Shown here: positions 52,897 to 61,160 of the stretch, in pieces
How the letters are laid out: every line of letters begins with the position of its first letter
Position numbering within the stretch: the first letter of the stretch is position 1
Source of the DNA: Roseovarius sp.
Lineage (GTDB): Bacteria > Pseudomonadota > Alphaproteobacteria > Rhodobacterales > Rhodobacteraceae
Length of the DNA stretch: 64,000 nucleotides
Direction: 5' to 3'
Assembly (NCBI RefSeq): GCF_030373445.1
Contig: NZ_JAUCYU010000009.1
Location: 124,001-188,000 of the forward strand
Notes under the pieces: model-generated
What the model saw: only the letters and a program-made list of their open reading frames with translations
Databases searched by the model: none
What the model was told of the DNA's origin: nothing
Made by a program: the position numbers and the translations under genes

Positions 52897-55145
52897 TGGC
52901 ACTTGACGCAAAGATGGACGGAAAGCTGGATTTCAAGGTTGTCGGGACGCGGGTGAACCGCCCTGACGGTATCGACAAGGTGACGGGCCGCGCCCGGTTC
53001 GGTGCGGACATGACCGCGCCGGGGATGCTGGTGGGCAAGGTCCTGCGCAGCCCGCACGCCCATGCGAAGATCAAGTCGATCGACACCTCGGCGGCGGAAG
53101 CGCTGGAAGGTGTGCTCGCGGTGGTGACCCGGGCCGATTTTCCCGAGGTCGAGCTGGACGAGGGGACCTGGGACGTGCTCGACAACTGCATGGCCGGGGA
53201 AAAGGCACTCTACGACGGTCACGCGGTGGCCGCGGTGGCCGCCGCGTCGGAGAGCGTCGCCAAGAAGGCGCTGAAGCTGATCAAGGTCGACTACGAGCCG
53301 CTGCCGCATGTCATCGCCGTCGACGACGCGATGAAGGCAGACGCACCGGCCCTGCATGACGGTCGGCAGGTCGAGAACGTGCCCGAGGGCATGGGCGCCA
53401 ACGTGGTCGCCCGTTACGAGTTCGGCCATGGCGACATCGAGGCCGGGCTGGGCAAGGCCGACAAGGTGCTCGAGCGGACCTACAAGACCGAGGCGACGCA
53501 CCAGGGGTATATCGAACCGCATGCCTGCCTTGCGCAAGTGGGCAGCGACGGTCAGGCGGACCTGTGGTGCTGTACGCAGGGCCAGTACATGGTGCGCGAT
53601 ACCTGTGCCGCGATCATGGGGCTCAGCCAGAGCCGGCTGAAGGTGACCGCCTCGGAGATCGGCGGCGGGTTCGGCGGCAAGACCACGGTGTTCATCGAGC
53701 CCGTGGCGCTGGCCCTGTCGAAGAAGTCGGGCCGCCCGGTGAAGATGGTGATGAGCCGGTCGGAAGTCCTGCGGGCGACCGGGCCCACGGCATCGAGCTC
53801 GATCGATATCCGGCTGGGCATGACCGAGGACGGGCAGATCACTGCCGGTTTTGCCGAGCTGCGCTACCAGGGCGGGGCCTATCCGGGTTCGCCGGTGGAG
53901 TTCGGCTCGATGTCGGCATTCGCGCCCTATGACCTCGAGAACGTCAAGACGGTCGGGTGGGACGTGGTCGCCAACCGGCCGAAACAGGCCGCGTACCGGG
54001 CGCCGGGCGCGCCGATGGCGGCCTTTGCCGTGGAAAGCGCGATTGACGAACTGGCCAAGGGCCTTGGCCTCGATCCGCTGGAGGTGCGGCTGAAGAATGC
54101 CGCGCGCGAGGGCACCAAGGCGGCCTATGGCGTGACCTATCCGGCGATCGGGCTGGAAGCGACGCTTCGGACCGCGAAGGATCACCCGCACTGGACCGCG
54201 CCCCTGGGCGAGAACCAGGGGCGGGGGGTGGCCTGTGGCTTCTGGTTCAACTTCGGTGGCAACACCTGCGTGACGCTCAACGTCACGCCGGACGGTACTG
54301 TGAACGTCATCGAGGGCAACCCGGATATCGGCGGCAGCCGCGCGTCGATGTCGATGATGGCGGCGGAAGAGCTGGGTGTGCCTTACGAGCGGGTACGCAC
54401 GGTGATTGCCGATACCGCCTCGCTGGGCCTCAACGACGTGACCGACGGCAGCCGGGTGACGTTCGCCGTGGGGCTTGCCACGATCGAGGCGGCCCGGGCC
54501 GCCAAGCGCGAGATGTGCAAGCGCGCGGCCATGGTCTGGGGCATCGACGAGGAGGCGGTCGTCTGGGAAGACGGCGCGGCACGGCCCTCGGGGCCCAATG
54601 CGGGCAAGCATGACCCGATGACCCTGGCGGATATCGCGGCGATCGCGTCGAACACCGGCGGGCCGATCGCGGGCCATTCGGAGATCAATGCGGAAGGGGC
54701 CGGGGTGAGCTTTGCCACGCATATGGTTGATACCGAAGTCGACCCGGAAAGCGGCGCGGTGAAGATACTTCGCTACACGGTTTTCCAGGATGCCGGCAAG
54801 GCCGTGCACCCGGATTACGTGGAAGGCCAGTTCCAGGGCGGCGCGGTGCAGGGCATCGGCTGGGCGCTGAACGAGGCCTATATCTATGGCGAGGACGGGG
54901 TGCTTCAGAACCCCGGTTTCCTTGACTACCGCGTACCGGTGGCGTCGGACCTGCCGATGATAGACACGGTGATCCTTGAAATCCCCAATCCCGGGCATCC
55001 TTACGGCGTGCGCGGTGTCGGCGAGACTTCGATCGTGCCGCCGCTGGCGGCGATCGCCAACTCGGTCTCGGCCGCGGCGGGCGTGCGCATGACAAGCCTG
55101 CCGATGTCGCCACCGAAAGTGCTGAAGGCCATTCAGACCGGGTGA
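52896..55145 (+). CDS. Molybdopterin-binding large subunit of a xanthine dehydrogenase-family enzyme (CoxL-like)
   Basis: 749 residues. It has the aldehyde oxidase/xanthine dehydrogenase a/b domain (RSPHAHAKIKSIDTS, QGYIEPHACLAQ) and molybdopterin segments ITASEIGGGFGGKT-like (here VTASEIGGGFGGKTTVF), KQAAYRAPGAPMAAF and VRGVGETSIVPPLAA with the catalytic Glu. The CO-dehydrogenase-specific cysteine loop (AYRCSF) is absent: AYRAPG is found instead, so this is not a form I CO dehydrogenase. It hydroxylates an unknown substrate, with the 2Fe-2S and FAD subunits upstream. Confidence 0.93.
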   Translation: MALDAKMDGKLDFKVVGTRVNRPDGIDKVTGRARFGADMTAPGMLVGKVLRSPHAHAKIKSIDTSAAEALEGVLAVVTRADFPEVELDEGTWDVLDNCMAGEKALYDGHAVAAVAAASESVAKKALKLIKVDYEPLPHVIAVDDAMKADAPALHDGRQVENVPEGMGANVVARYEFGHGDIEAGLGKADKVLERTYKTEATHQGYIEPHACLAQVGSDGQADLWCCTQGQYMVRDTCAAIMGLSQSRLKVTASEIGGGFGGKTTVFIEPVALALSKKSGRPVKMVMSRSEVLRATGPTASSSIDIRLGMTEDGQITAGFAELRYQGGAYPGSPVEFGSMSAFAPYDLENVKTVGWDVVANRPKQAAYRAPGAPMAAFAVESAIDELAKGLGLDPLEVRLKNAAREGTKAAYGVTYPAIGLEATLRTAKDHPHWTAPLGENQGRGVACGFWFNFGGNTCVTLNVTPDGTVNVIEGNPDIGGSRASMSMMAAEELGVPYERVRTVIADTASLGLNDVTDGSRVTFAVGLATIEAARAAKREMCKRAAMVWGIDEEAVVWEDGAARPSGPNAGKHDPMTLADIAAIASNTGGPIAGHSEINAEGAGVSFATHMVDTEVDPESGAVKILRYTVFQDAGKAVHPDYVEGQFQGGAVQGIGWALNEAYIYGEDGVLQNPGFLDYRVPVASDLPMIDTVILEIPNPGHPYGVRGVGETSIVPPLAAIANSVSAAAGVRMTSLPMSPPKVLKAIQTG

Positions 55146-55200
55146 CTTGAGCGCCCGTCCCGGGCCAGTCCCGGGACGGGGTACGGAAAGGCGGCGCAGG

Positions 55201-55446
55201 ATGGTACAGGTCCGGATCTGGGGATCGCTTGCCTCGGCCACCGATGATCAGACCGAGGTCGAGATCGAGGCGGGCACGTTGCGCGAGCTGCTCGACGGGC
55301 TGGCGGAGAAATATCCCGGCCTCAAGCCGCAGCTTGACCGGGGCGTGTCGGTCGCCATCGACGGAAAAGTCTATAACGACAGCTGGTTCACGCCCATTCG
55401 ACCGGATAGCGAGGTGGTGCTTCTGGCACGTTTGCGGGGTGGATGA
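55201..55446 (+). CDS. MoaD/ThiS-family small sulfur-carrier-like protein
   Basis: 81 residues, ubiquitin-like beta-grasp pattern (VQVRIWGSLASATDDQTEVE, LRELLDGLAEKYPGLKPQLD, VLLARLRGG). It ends in Gly-Gly, the tail that carries thiocarboxylate sulfur in MoaD and ThiS. It follows the large subunit by 55 bp on the same strand, with GGCGCAGG before the ATG. It may deliver sulfur for maturation of the adjacent molybdenum hydroxylase's cofactor; this is inference. Confidence 0.8.
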   Translation: MVQVRIWGSLASATDDQTEVEIEAGTLRELLDGLAEKYPGLKPQLDRGVSVAIDGKVYNDSWFTPIRPDSEVVLLARLRGG

Positions 55447-55496
55447 CAGCGGTGAAGGACCTTGGGCGAGGCTCTGGGATGCGCCCGTCGGGATAT

Positions 55497-55518
55497 GGAT
55501 ATTTCGGCCAAGAAGAAG
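55497..55518 (+). repeat. Third copy of the dispersed intergenic repeat core
   Basis: GGATATTTCGGCCAAGAAGAA in the 119-bp gap between the MoaD-like and deacetylase-family genes matches the core of the inverted pair at 45006-45201 with small changes. Confidence 0.65.
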
Positions 55519-55565
55519 TGGGGCGCGGCAGCTTGCCATATTCGCGCGGGCGCTAGCTTAGCCGC

Positions 55566-56684
55566 ATGGAGCAGCCGCTTTTCATCGGGTCGGAGATCTA
55601 CCGCGGGTCGAGCTACGGTGCGAAACACCCCCTGAGCATTCCCCGCGTGCCGACGGTGATCGACTTGTGCCGGGCGATGGGCTGGTTCGCGCCCCGCCAG
55701 TACCGGAGCAGCCCGCGGGCCAAGCCGCGGGCGCTGGAACTGTTTCATACGGCTGAGTATATCCGGGCGTTGCAGCGGGCCGAACGGGAAGGCGGGGTGA
55801 ACTCGGCCACGCGGGACCGGCACCAATTGGGCACATTCTCGAACCCGATCTACCCCGAGATGTTTCGGCGACCGGCCACGGCCGCCGGGGGTTCCATGCT
55901 GGCGGCGGACCTGCTTTCGCGGGGCGGCGTGGTCTACAATCCCGGCGGCGGCACACATCATGGTTTTCCCGATCATGCCTCCGGGTTCTGCTATCTCAAC
56001 GATCCGGTGCTGGCGATCAAGGTGCTCTTGCGGCAGGGGTTGTCACGCATTGCCTATGTGGACATTGATGCGCATCACTGTGACGGCGTGGCGGCGGCGT
56101 TCGCCGGAGAGCCGAGGGTTCTGATGATATCGACCCATGAGGCGGATCGCTGGCCCTTTACCGGAAAGTTTGAGGATGATGCCGGTGGGAATGCGATCAA
56201 CCTGCCGCTGCCGCGGGGCACCGGCGACGACGGTTTCGCGCTGGTACGTGACGACCTGATTCTGCCTGCGGTTCAAGCCATGCGGCCCGAGGCGATCGTC
56301 CTGCAATGCGGGGCGGATGCGGTGGCCGAGGATCCTTTGGCGCGGCTGGAATTGTCGAACAACGCACACTGGGCTTTGCTGGCAGCGTTGATGCCGATGG
56401 CGCCGAGGCTGCTGGTGCTGGGCGGCGGCGGGTACAACCCATGGACAGTGGGACGATTGTGGGCGGGCGTCTGGGCAACGCTGAACGGGTACGAGATACC
56501 GGATCGGCTGCCGGAAGTGGCGGAGGCGGTGCTGGCCGGGCTGACATGGTCGCGGCGGTCGCGCGGGCCGATGCCATCGCAACTTTGCACAACTTTGCGG
56601 GATGCGCCGCGGCCGGGCCTTGTTTCCGAGGCGCTGCGCAGACAGGTCGCCGAATTGGCGGCGCGTCGGAGGGTATGGGCCTAG
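55566..56684 (+). CDS. Histone deacetylase-family (AcuC-like) amidohydrolase
   Basis: 372 residues. Zinc-site and active-site motifs of the arginase/deacetylase fold are VVYNPGGGTHHGFPDHASGF (His pair), IAYVDIDAHHCDGVAAAF (metal-binding Asp/His), LQCGADAVAEDPLARLELS and VLGGGGYNPWTVGRLWA. Bacterial members deacetylate lysines of acetyl-CoA synthetase (AcuC) or acetylated small amines. It stands between the molybdenum hydroxylase group and a convergent membrane protein, sharing 4 bp with the latter. Confidence 0.92.
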   Translation: MEQPLFIGSEIYRGSSYGAKHPLSIPRVPTVIDLCRAMGWFAPRQYRSSPRAKPRALELFHTAEYIRALQRAEREGGVNSATRDRHQLGTFSNPIYPEMFRRPATAAGGSMLAADLLSRGGVVYNPGGGTHHGFPDHASGFCYLNDPVLAIKVLLRQGLSRIAYVDIDAHHCDGVAAAFAGEPRVLMISTHEADRWPFTGKFEDDAGGNAINLPLPRGTGDDGFALVRDDLILPAVQAMRPEAIVLQCGADAVAEDPLARLELSNNAHWALLAALMPMAPRLLVLGGGGYNPWTVGRLWAGVWATLNGYEIPDRLPEVAEAVLAGLTWSRRSRGPMPSQLCTTLRDAPRPGLVSEALRRQVAELAARRRVWA

Positions 56685-57490
56685 GGGAGGGTGCCGAGCG
56701 CCTTGGCGAGTAACCAAGTCAACGCGATCAGCACCGGCTGGTGAACGAGATAGACGAGAAGGCTGTGCCGGCCCGCCCATATCGCGGCCCGCGCGAGGCG
56801 GGAGGTTCTCGGTGCGGCTCCCCGGAGCCGCTGCAGCATGCCCCGGTGTTCAGCAAGGCTGACCAACGCGATCCCCAGCACGAAGGGAGCGAACCAAGGG
56901 AAGAAGGGTTCGAAATCGACCGTGTAGGGGATGGTCGGTGACAGGCCGGTCCAGTAGAGCCAGGGGGCGGTGAAGATCTCGCTTCGAAAGGTTGCCGGCA
57001 GCCAGGTGACAAAACCGGCAAGGAGGACGAGCGCCCAAACGGGAAAACGGAGAACTGCCAGGCCGACGACGCTCGAAAGCGCGATGGAATGGAGGATGCC
57101 GTAGTAAACGAAACCTTGCGGAATGAAGACATAGGTTGCGCCGGTCACGAGGGCCGCGGCAAGGGCGACCTTGGCAAAGCGTTTCAGGAAGGATCGCCAG
57201 TGGATCCGGCCGGGGTGGGCCAAGCGAAGGCTGAGGCCGGCGATCAGGATGAAGCTGCCGGCCGTGAGCATGGCAAAACCACGCCAAAAGGTGGTATGCA
57301 TCGTGCCCGGCGGGGCGATGCCGAAGAGCTCGAGGTCGAAAGTGAAGTGGAACACGGCCATGGCGACGAGCGCTATAGCGCGGGCGATGTCCAGTTCTTC
57401 GATCCGGCCGGATGTCTGGTGCAGTGCGATGGCAGGCTTCCCCGTGCTGTTGTCGACTGACAGGTAGCGCGTGGTGCCGGGCTGTTCCAT
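56681..57490 (-). CDS. DUF1624 / heparan-alpha-glucosaminide acetyltransferase-like membrane protein
   Basis: 269 residues with about seven hydrophobic helices. The diagnostic start is RIEELDIARAIALVAMAVFH, then FTFDLELFG; later ILIAGLSLRLAHPGRIHWRS, FVYYGILHSIALSSVVGLAV and HSLLVYLVHQPVLIALTWLL follow. Members of this family may acetylate sugars at the membrane with acetyl-CoA; its function in bacteria is not settled. It converges with the deacetylase gene. Confidence 0.88.
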   Translation of the reverse strand: MEQPGTTRYLSVDNSTGKPAIALHQTSGRIEELDIARAIALVAMAVFHFTFDLELFGIAPPGTMHTTFWRGFAMLTAGSFILIAGLSLRLAHPGRIHWRSFLKRFAKVALAAALVTGATYVFIPQGFVYYGILHSIALSSVVGLAVLRFPVWALVLLAGFVTWLPATFRSEIFTAPWLYWTGLSPTIPYTVDFEPFFPWFAPFVLGIALVSLAEHRGMLQRLRGAAPRTSRLARAAIWAGRHSLLVYLVHQPVLIALTWLLAKALGTLP

Positions 57491-57635
57491 AGGCAGATAG
57501 AACAGCGAGCGCCTCCGCGACCGGCCCCGGATAACGGAGGAGTTTTCCGTTGCATGCCGGGGCGTTCAAAGATTATGCCGTTGAGGCGCCGGAGTTTGTC
57601 CTCCGGCGGCAGTGGGACGAGAACCGGGGCCTGCC

Positions 57636-58490
57636 ATGAAATTTTGCATTGTAGGAACGGGGCGGTGCGGGACGCGGCTCTTGCGCAGCATGATAAATGC
57701 GCATCCGGATGTCTTCGTGTTCAACGAGACGCACTGGATCGTCAACCTGCACGAGGCGTTCGGAACGGCGGAGATGCCGTTCGAGGACCACCTGGACATT
57801 CTGCTGCGGACGCGGTTCGTGGATGGGTCGAGAACCACCGAGATCGACGTGGAGGATTTTCGCGCGGCCCAGGCCGGCGGCCCGGCGCGCATGACGCCTG
57901 CCGAATTCACCGATACGGTGGGTCGGTATTTTGCGCAGAAGGAAGGCAAGCGGTACTGGGCCGACAAGACGCCGGATTACGGTTATTTTGCCGGCACGCT
58001 GCAAACGTACTGGCCCGAATGCAAGTTCATCCACCTGATACGGGATGGCGCAAATGTCGTTCGGTCGATGTCTGGTCATCCGGGGTACAAGGCGCTGGTC
58101 GAACTTGGGCGTCAGAACTGGTGTCCGTTGTCGCTGGACTACCGGGCGTCGACTGTCGGGGGCCGCAAGCACGCGCGGAGCGCGTTTGTCGAGCTTTGGT
58201 ACCGGAGGCTGATGCGCATCAGGAACGAGGGGGAACGCCTGAGACCCGGAAGTTACATGGAGGTCAGGCACGAGGATGTGCTGACCTCGCCGGCCGAAAC
58301 GCTGGTACGGATTGCCCGGTTTACCGGGCTGCGCCCGGACAGTGACTGGGAGCAGGCAGCCATGGGCGCCATTAACGCGAAGCGAGCGGATAAGCCGCGG
58401 GCTGACAAGATGCTGCGCCATTTCGGCGACAAGCACCTGGCTTTGATGCGTGAGCTTGGTTACGCCATCGACTTGCCGGACGCGGGCTGA
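57636..58490 (+). CDS. Sulfotransferase (Sulfotransfer_3 type)
   Basis: 284 residues from ATG 57636; a GTG at 57612 would add eight residues. It has a 5'-phosphosulfate loop CIVGTGRCGTRLLRSMINAH at the N-terminus and a 3'-phosphate motif FIHLIRDGANVVRSM; PGSYMEVRHEDVLTSPAETL completes the pattern. It sulfates an unknown acceptor with PAPS. It overlaps by one base the glycosyltransferase-methyltransferase fusion, pointing to a sulfated, possibly methylated glycan. Confidence 0.88.
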   Translation: MKFCIVGTGRCGTRLLRSMINAHPDVFVFNETHWIVNLHEAFGTAEMPFEDHLDILLRTRFVDGSRTTEIDVEDFRAAQAGGPARMTPAEFTDTVGRYFAQKEGKRYWADKTPDYGYFAGTLQTYWPECKFIHLIRDGANVVRSMSGHPGYKALVELGRQNWCPLSLDYRASTVGGRKHARSAFVELWYRRLMRIRNEGERLRPGSYMEVRHEDVLTSPAETLVRIARFTGLRPDSDWEQAAMGAINAKRADKPRADKMLRHFGDKHLALMRELGYAIDLPDAG

Positions 58491-60169
58491 TGCTGAAGCT
58501 TCTTTCCGACACGCTGGCCATGGATCCGGCCGACGTTCTCCTGGTCGGATGCCTACGAAACGAGATGCTGCGGCTGCCTTGGTTCCTTGAGCATTATCGC
58601 CGGCTAGGGGTAGATCGGTTTCTACTAGTCGACAATGATTCCGATGACGGGTCGCGCGAATTCCTGCTGTCGCAAAAGGATGTCACGGTCTTTTATACGG
58701 CCGGAAGCTACGCGGACAGCGAATGCGGCATAGCTTGGCAGAACACGCTTCTGGCCGAGTATGCCATTGGCCGTTGGACGTTCATCGTCGATATCGACGA
58801 ATTGTTCATCTTCCCCGGGTACGAGCATGCACCGCTTGCCGACTTCTTGAAGTACGTCGAGTTGCATGGCGCTTCTGCGGTGGTCGCGCCGATGCTCGAC
58901 ATGTATTCCGATGGGCCCATTGCCGAGTTGGATTATCAATCAGGCCAGGACCTGATCGAAGCCTGCCCGTTCTTCGATGGCGAAGGCTATCAACTGGGTG
59001 GACCGAAATCCGAGGCGCACGGCCTTCTTGTTCGGGGAGGGCCGAGACACCGCCTGTTCTGGCAGTCGCGTAACAGGGAGTTCCCGTCTCCCGTTCTGAA
59101 GAAGACGCCACTTGTGCGATGGTCAGAGGCGTCTGAACTCATTGCCTCGACGCATACTCTTAAGGGCTGCACGTGGGCGGAGGTCTCGGGGCTGCTCCTA
59201 CACTTCAAGTTCCTGCAGGACTTTGCGGAGAGCGCTTACGAGGAAAGCCGACGGTCGGAACATTTTGCCGAGGCTAGGCAGTACAGGGCCTATGACGATG
59301 TGCTGGCGGATGAGGCGGAGCTTACGGCGCACTACAACGGATCGGTGCGGTTCCAGGACAGTGCCCATCTTTGCAGGTTGGGGTTCATGAGAGTGCCGGA
59401 TGGGTACAGTGTCCCCGTTAATCGAAGTGCGCTGCGCGTTGCCACCGGAACGGAAGACCCTGCGCAGGAAGAAGTGTCGCGGTCCCGGTCACCGAATGGG
59501 GCGATATTGCAACCTTCAGTCGCTGAAAATAGGATGGGGCACGCCCCCGAATTCCCCAAGGAGACATCCGGCATGCACGGGTATTGGAAAGATTTCTGCG
59601 TCGTCGACGAGAAGAAGCCGGACCTTGGCGGTAACCTTCTTCATGGTGACACGCAGGCCACAACGCCGGCGCTGTGGCAATTCCTGATCGATCGCTTCGC
59701 ACCGCGGACCATGCTGGATGTCGGCGCGGGCCAGGGCATAGCGCTGAGCTATTTTCAGCGCGCCGGCATCATTGCACATGGCTTCGACGGACTCTTGCAG
59801 AACGTAAGGACCTCGAGGCATCCGATTGCCCTGCATGACCTCAAGCGCGGGCCGTATCGCTATCCGTGCGACCTGGTCTATTGCGTCGAGGTTGTCGAAC
59901 ACATCAAGGAAAAGTTTCTCGATAACCTTCTTGGTACTTTTCAGAATGCACCGGTGGTGGTGATCACCCATGCGCTGCCGGGGCAGCGGGGGCACCATCA
60001 TGTCAATACGCAACCACGCGAATACTGGCTCGAGAAGATGGATGAGATCGGCTACAGCCTGTCGATGGACAATGAAAAATTCTGTGCCGTCGCCGCAGCC
60101 GAGAACGCGGACAGCTATTTCGCGAAGACGGGGCTGGTGTTTCTGCGGCGCTTATCTGACCGGAAGTAG
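58490..60169 (+). CDS. Glycosyltransferase-methyltransferase fusion
   Basis: 559 residues. The N-terminal part (about 15-300) is a GT2-type domain of the 'Glyco_tranf_2_4' group (VLLVGCLRNEMLRLPWFLEH, LLVDNDSDDGSREFL, FIVDIDELFIFPGYE with the DxD). A linker of about 70 residues follows. The C-terminus (about 365-559) is a class I SAM methyltransferase (TMLDVGAGQGIALSYFQRAG, CDLVYCVEVVEHIKEKFLDN). It probably adds a sugar and methylates the same or next residue. By eye its G+C is lower than that of the catabolic regions. Confidence 0.87.
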   Translation: MLKLLSDTLAMDPADVLLVGCLRNEMLRLPWFLEHYRRLGVDRFLLVDNDSDDGSREFLLSQKDVTVFYTAGSYADSECGIAWQNTLLAEYAIGRWTFIVDIDELFIFPGYEHAPLADFLKYVELHGASAVVAPMLDMYSDGPIAELDYQSGQDLIEACPFFDGEGYQLGGPKSEAHGLLVRGGPRHRLFWQSRNREFPSPVLKKTPLVRWSEASELIASTHTLKGCTWAEVSGLLLHFKFLQDFAESAYEESRRSEHFAEARQYRAYDDVLADEAELTAHYNGSVRFQDSAHLCRLGFMRVPDGYSVPVNRSALRVATGTEDPAQEEVSRSRSPNGAILQPSVAENRMGHAPEFPKETSGMHGYWKDFCVVDEKKPDLGGNLLHGDTQATTPALWQFLIDRFAPRTMLDVGAGQGIALSYFQRAGIIAHGFDGLLQNVRTSRHPIALHDLKRGPYRYPCDLVYCVEVVEHIKEKFLDNLLGTFQNAPVVVITHALPGQRGHHHVNTQPREYWLEKMDEIGYSLSMDNEKFCAVAAAENADSYFAKTGLVFLRRLSDRK

Positions 60170-60181
60170 GCGCGCAGCGGG

Positions 60182-61048
60182 TCAGTACCCCTTGCCGATC
60201 GCGGTGAAACGCCGGTCGATTACCGCTGTTCCCCGGTCGATATCCGCCGTCAGCGCGGCTTCAGAAGGCATCGCATCCGCCAGTACGGCGTCTATGCCCT
60301 GCTCCTGGTACATCCTGTACCACCGACGCCAGTGCCAGCCCATGTTCGGGGGAAGCTCGGTATTGGCTTCGTAGGCCTGTCCGCCCTGAATCACCTTCTT
60401 GGCCAGTTGAGCGCGGTTTCTCACGGGGAAGTGGAAGATCTCTATGCCGGAAGGCTGTTTCCTCACGGGACCGTCGTAGATCGCGAAATGGTTGCCCTGT
60501 GAAATCCGCTCCAGTCCTGCCGCGCGCATCATGATCTTGGGGTGAAGTCTGACGCAGAAATAGGGATGGTCCATGGGGTCGTGATAGATGTCTTCGAGCT
60601 TGGGGCGGGGGTAGGGTTTCTCGACACGGTAAACGAGCCGGTCGATCCAGGGCGTGTCGTCGGGCCAGTCGCACGGGTAGAGCATGTTCAGGCGATGGCA
60701 GACGAGGACGTTGGCATCGGACTGGTCGAGGCCATCTTTCAGGTTGCCGCCCGGGGCCGCCCAGAATTCGTCGGCATCGTTGCTGAAGATGAAGTCCGCG
60801 TTCTCCTCCTCGCGCGCCTGGAGCGCCGCCCTGGTTGTCCAGTCCGTCTGGTTGTAGTTCCTGCCGGGCTCGTCGACGACGGTGGCGACACCGGCGCGCT
60901 GATAATCGTCCAGAACGTCGCGCGTGCCATCAATCGAGCCGTTGTCGATCGCGACGACATGGTCGACCCCGTGGTCGAGGTGGAAGTTCAGATTGGAAGA
61001 AACGATGTCGATTTCGTCTCTGACGAGAAGCAGCATTACGAGCTTCAT
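60182..61048 (-). CDS. Glycosyltransferase, GT2 'Glyco_tranf_2_4' type
   Basis: 288 residues. It begins MKLVMLLLVRDEIDIVSSNL and has VVAIDNGSIDGTRDVLDDYQ and FIFSNDADEFWAAPGGNLKD (metal-binding DAD); HPYFCVRLHPKIMMRAAGLE follows. It belongs to the same GT group as the N-terminal half of the convergent fusion at 58490, 12 bp away. It is likely part of the same small glycan set. Confidence 0.85.
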   Translation of the reverse strand: MKLVMLLLVRDEIDIVSSNLNFHLDHGVDHVVAIDNGSIDGTRDVLDDYQRAGVATVVDEPGRNYNQTDWTTRAALQAREEENADFIFSNDADEFWAAPGGNLKDGLDQSDANVLVCHRLNMLYPCDWPDDTPWIDRLVYRVEKPYPRPKLEDIYHDPMDHPYFCVRLHPKIMMRAAGLERISQGNHFAIYDGPVRKQPSGIEIFHFPVRNRAQLAKKVIQGGQAYEANTELPPNMGWHWRRWYRMYQEQGIDAVLADAMPSEAALTADIDRGTAVIDRRFTAIGKGY

Positions 61049-61160
61049 AAAACCCCTTCCAACGGTCAGGCAAGACGCGGTTTTCGGCCTCTATGCATGA
61101 CGGGCTTCGGCCATTCAAACGGTTAGTTGCTTGATGGCAGGGGGGTGATGCCCGCGCCGG

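Noticed and set aside
52896..55145. Aerobic CO dehydrogenase (form I CoxL)
   Set aside because: The AYRCSF active-site loop is missing; AYRAPG is present, so a CO substrate is not supported.
60156..60185. CTGACC/GGTCAG inverted repeat at the convergent end of 58490 and 60182 genes
   Set aside because: Short stem with a long 18-nt loop and no T-run; too weak to call a terminator.
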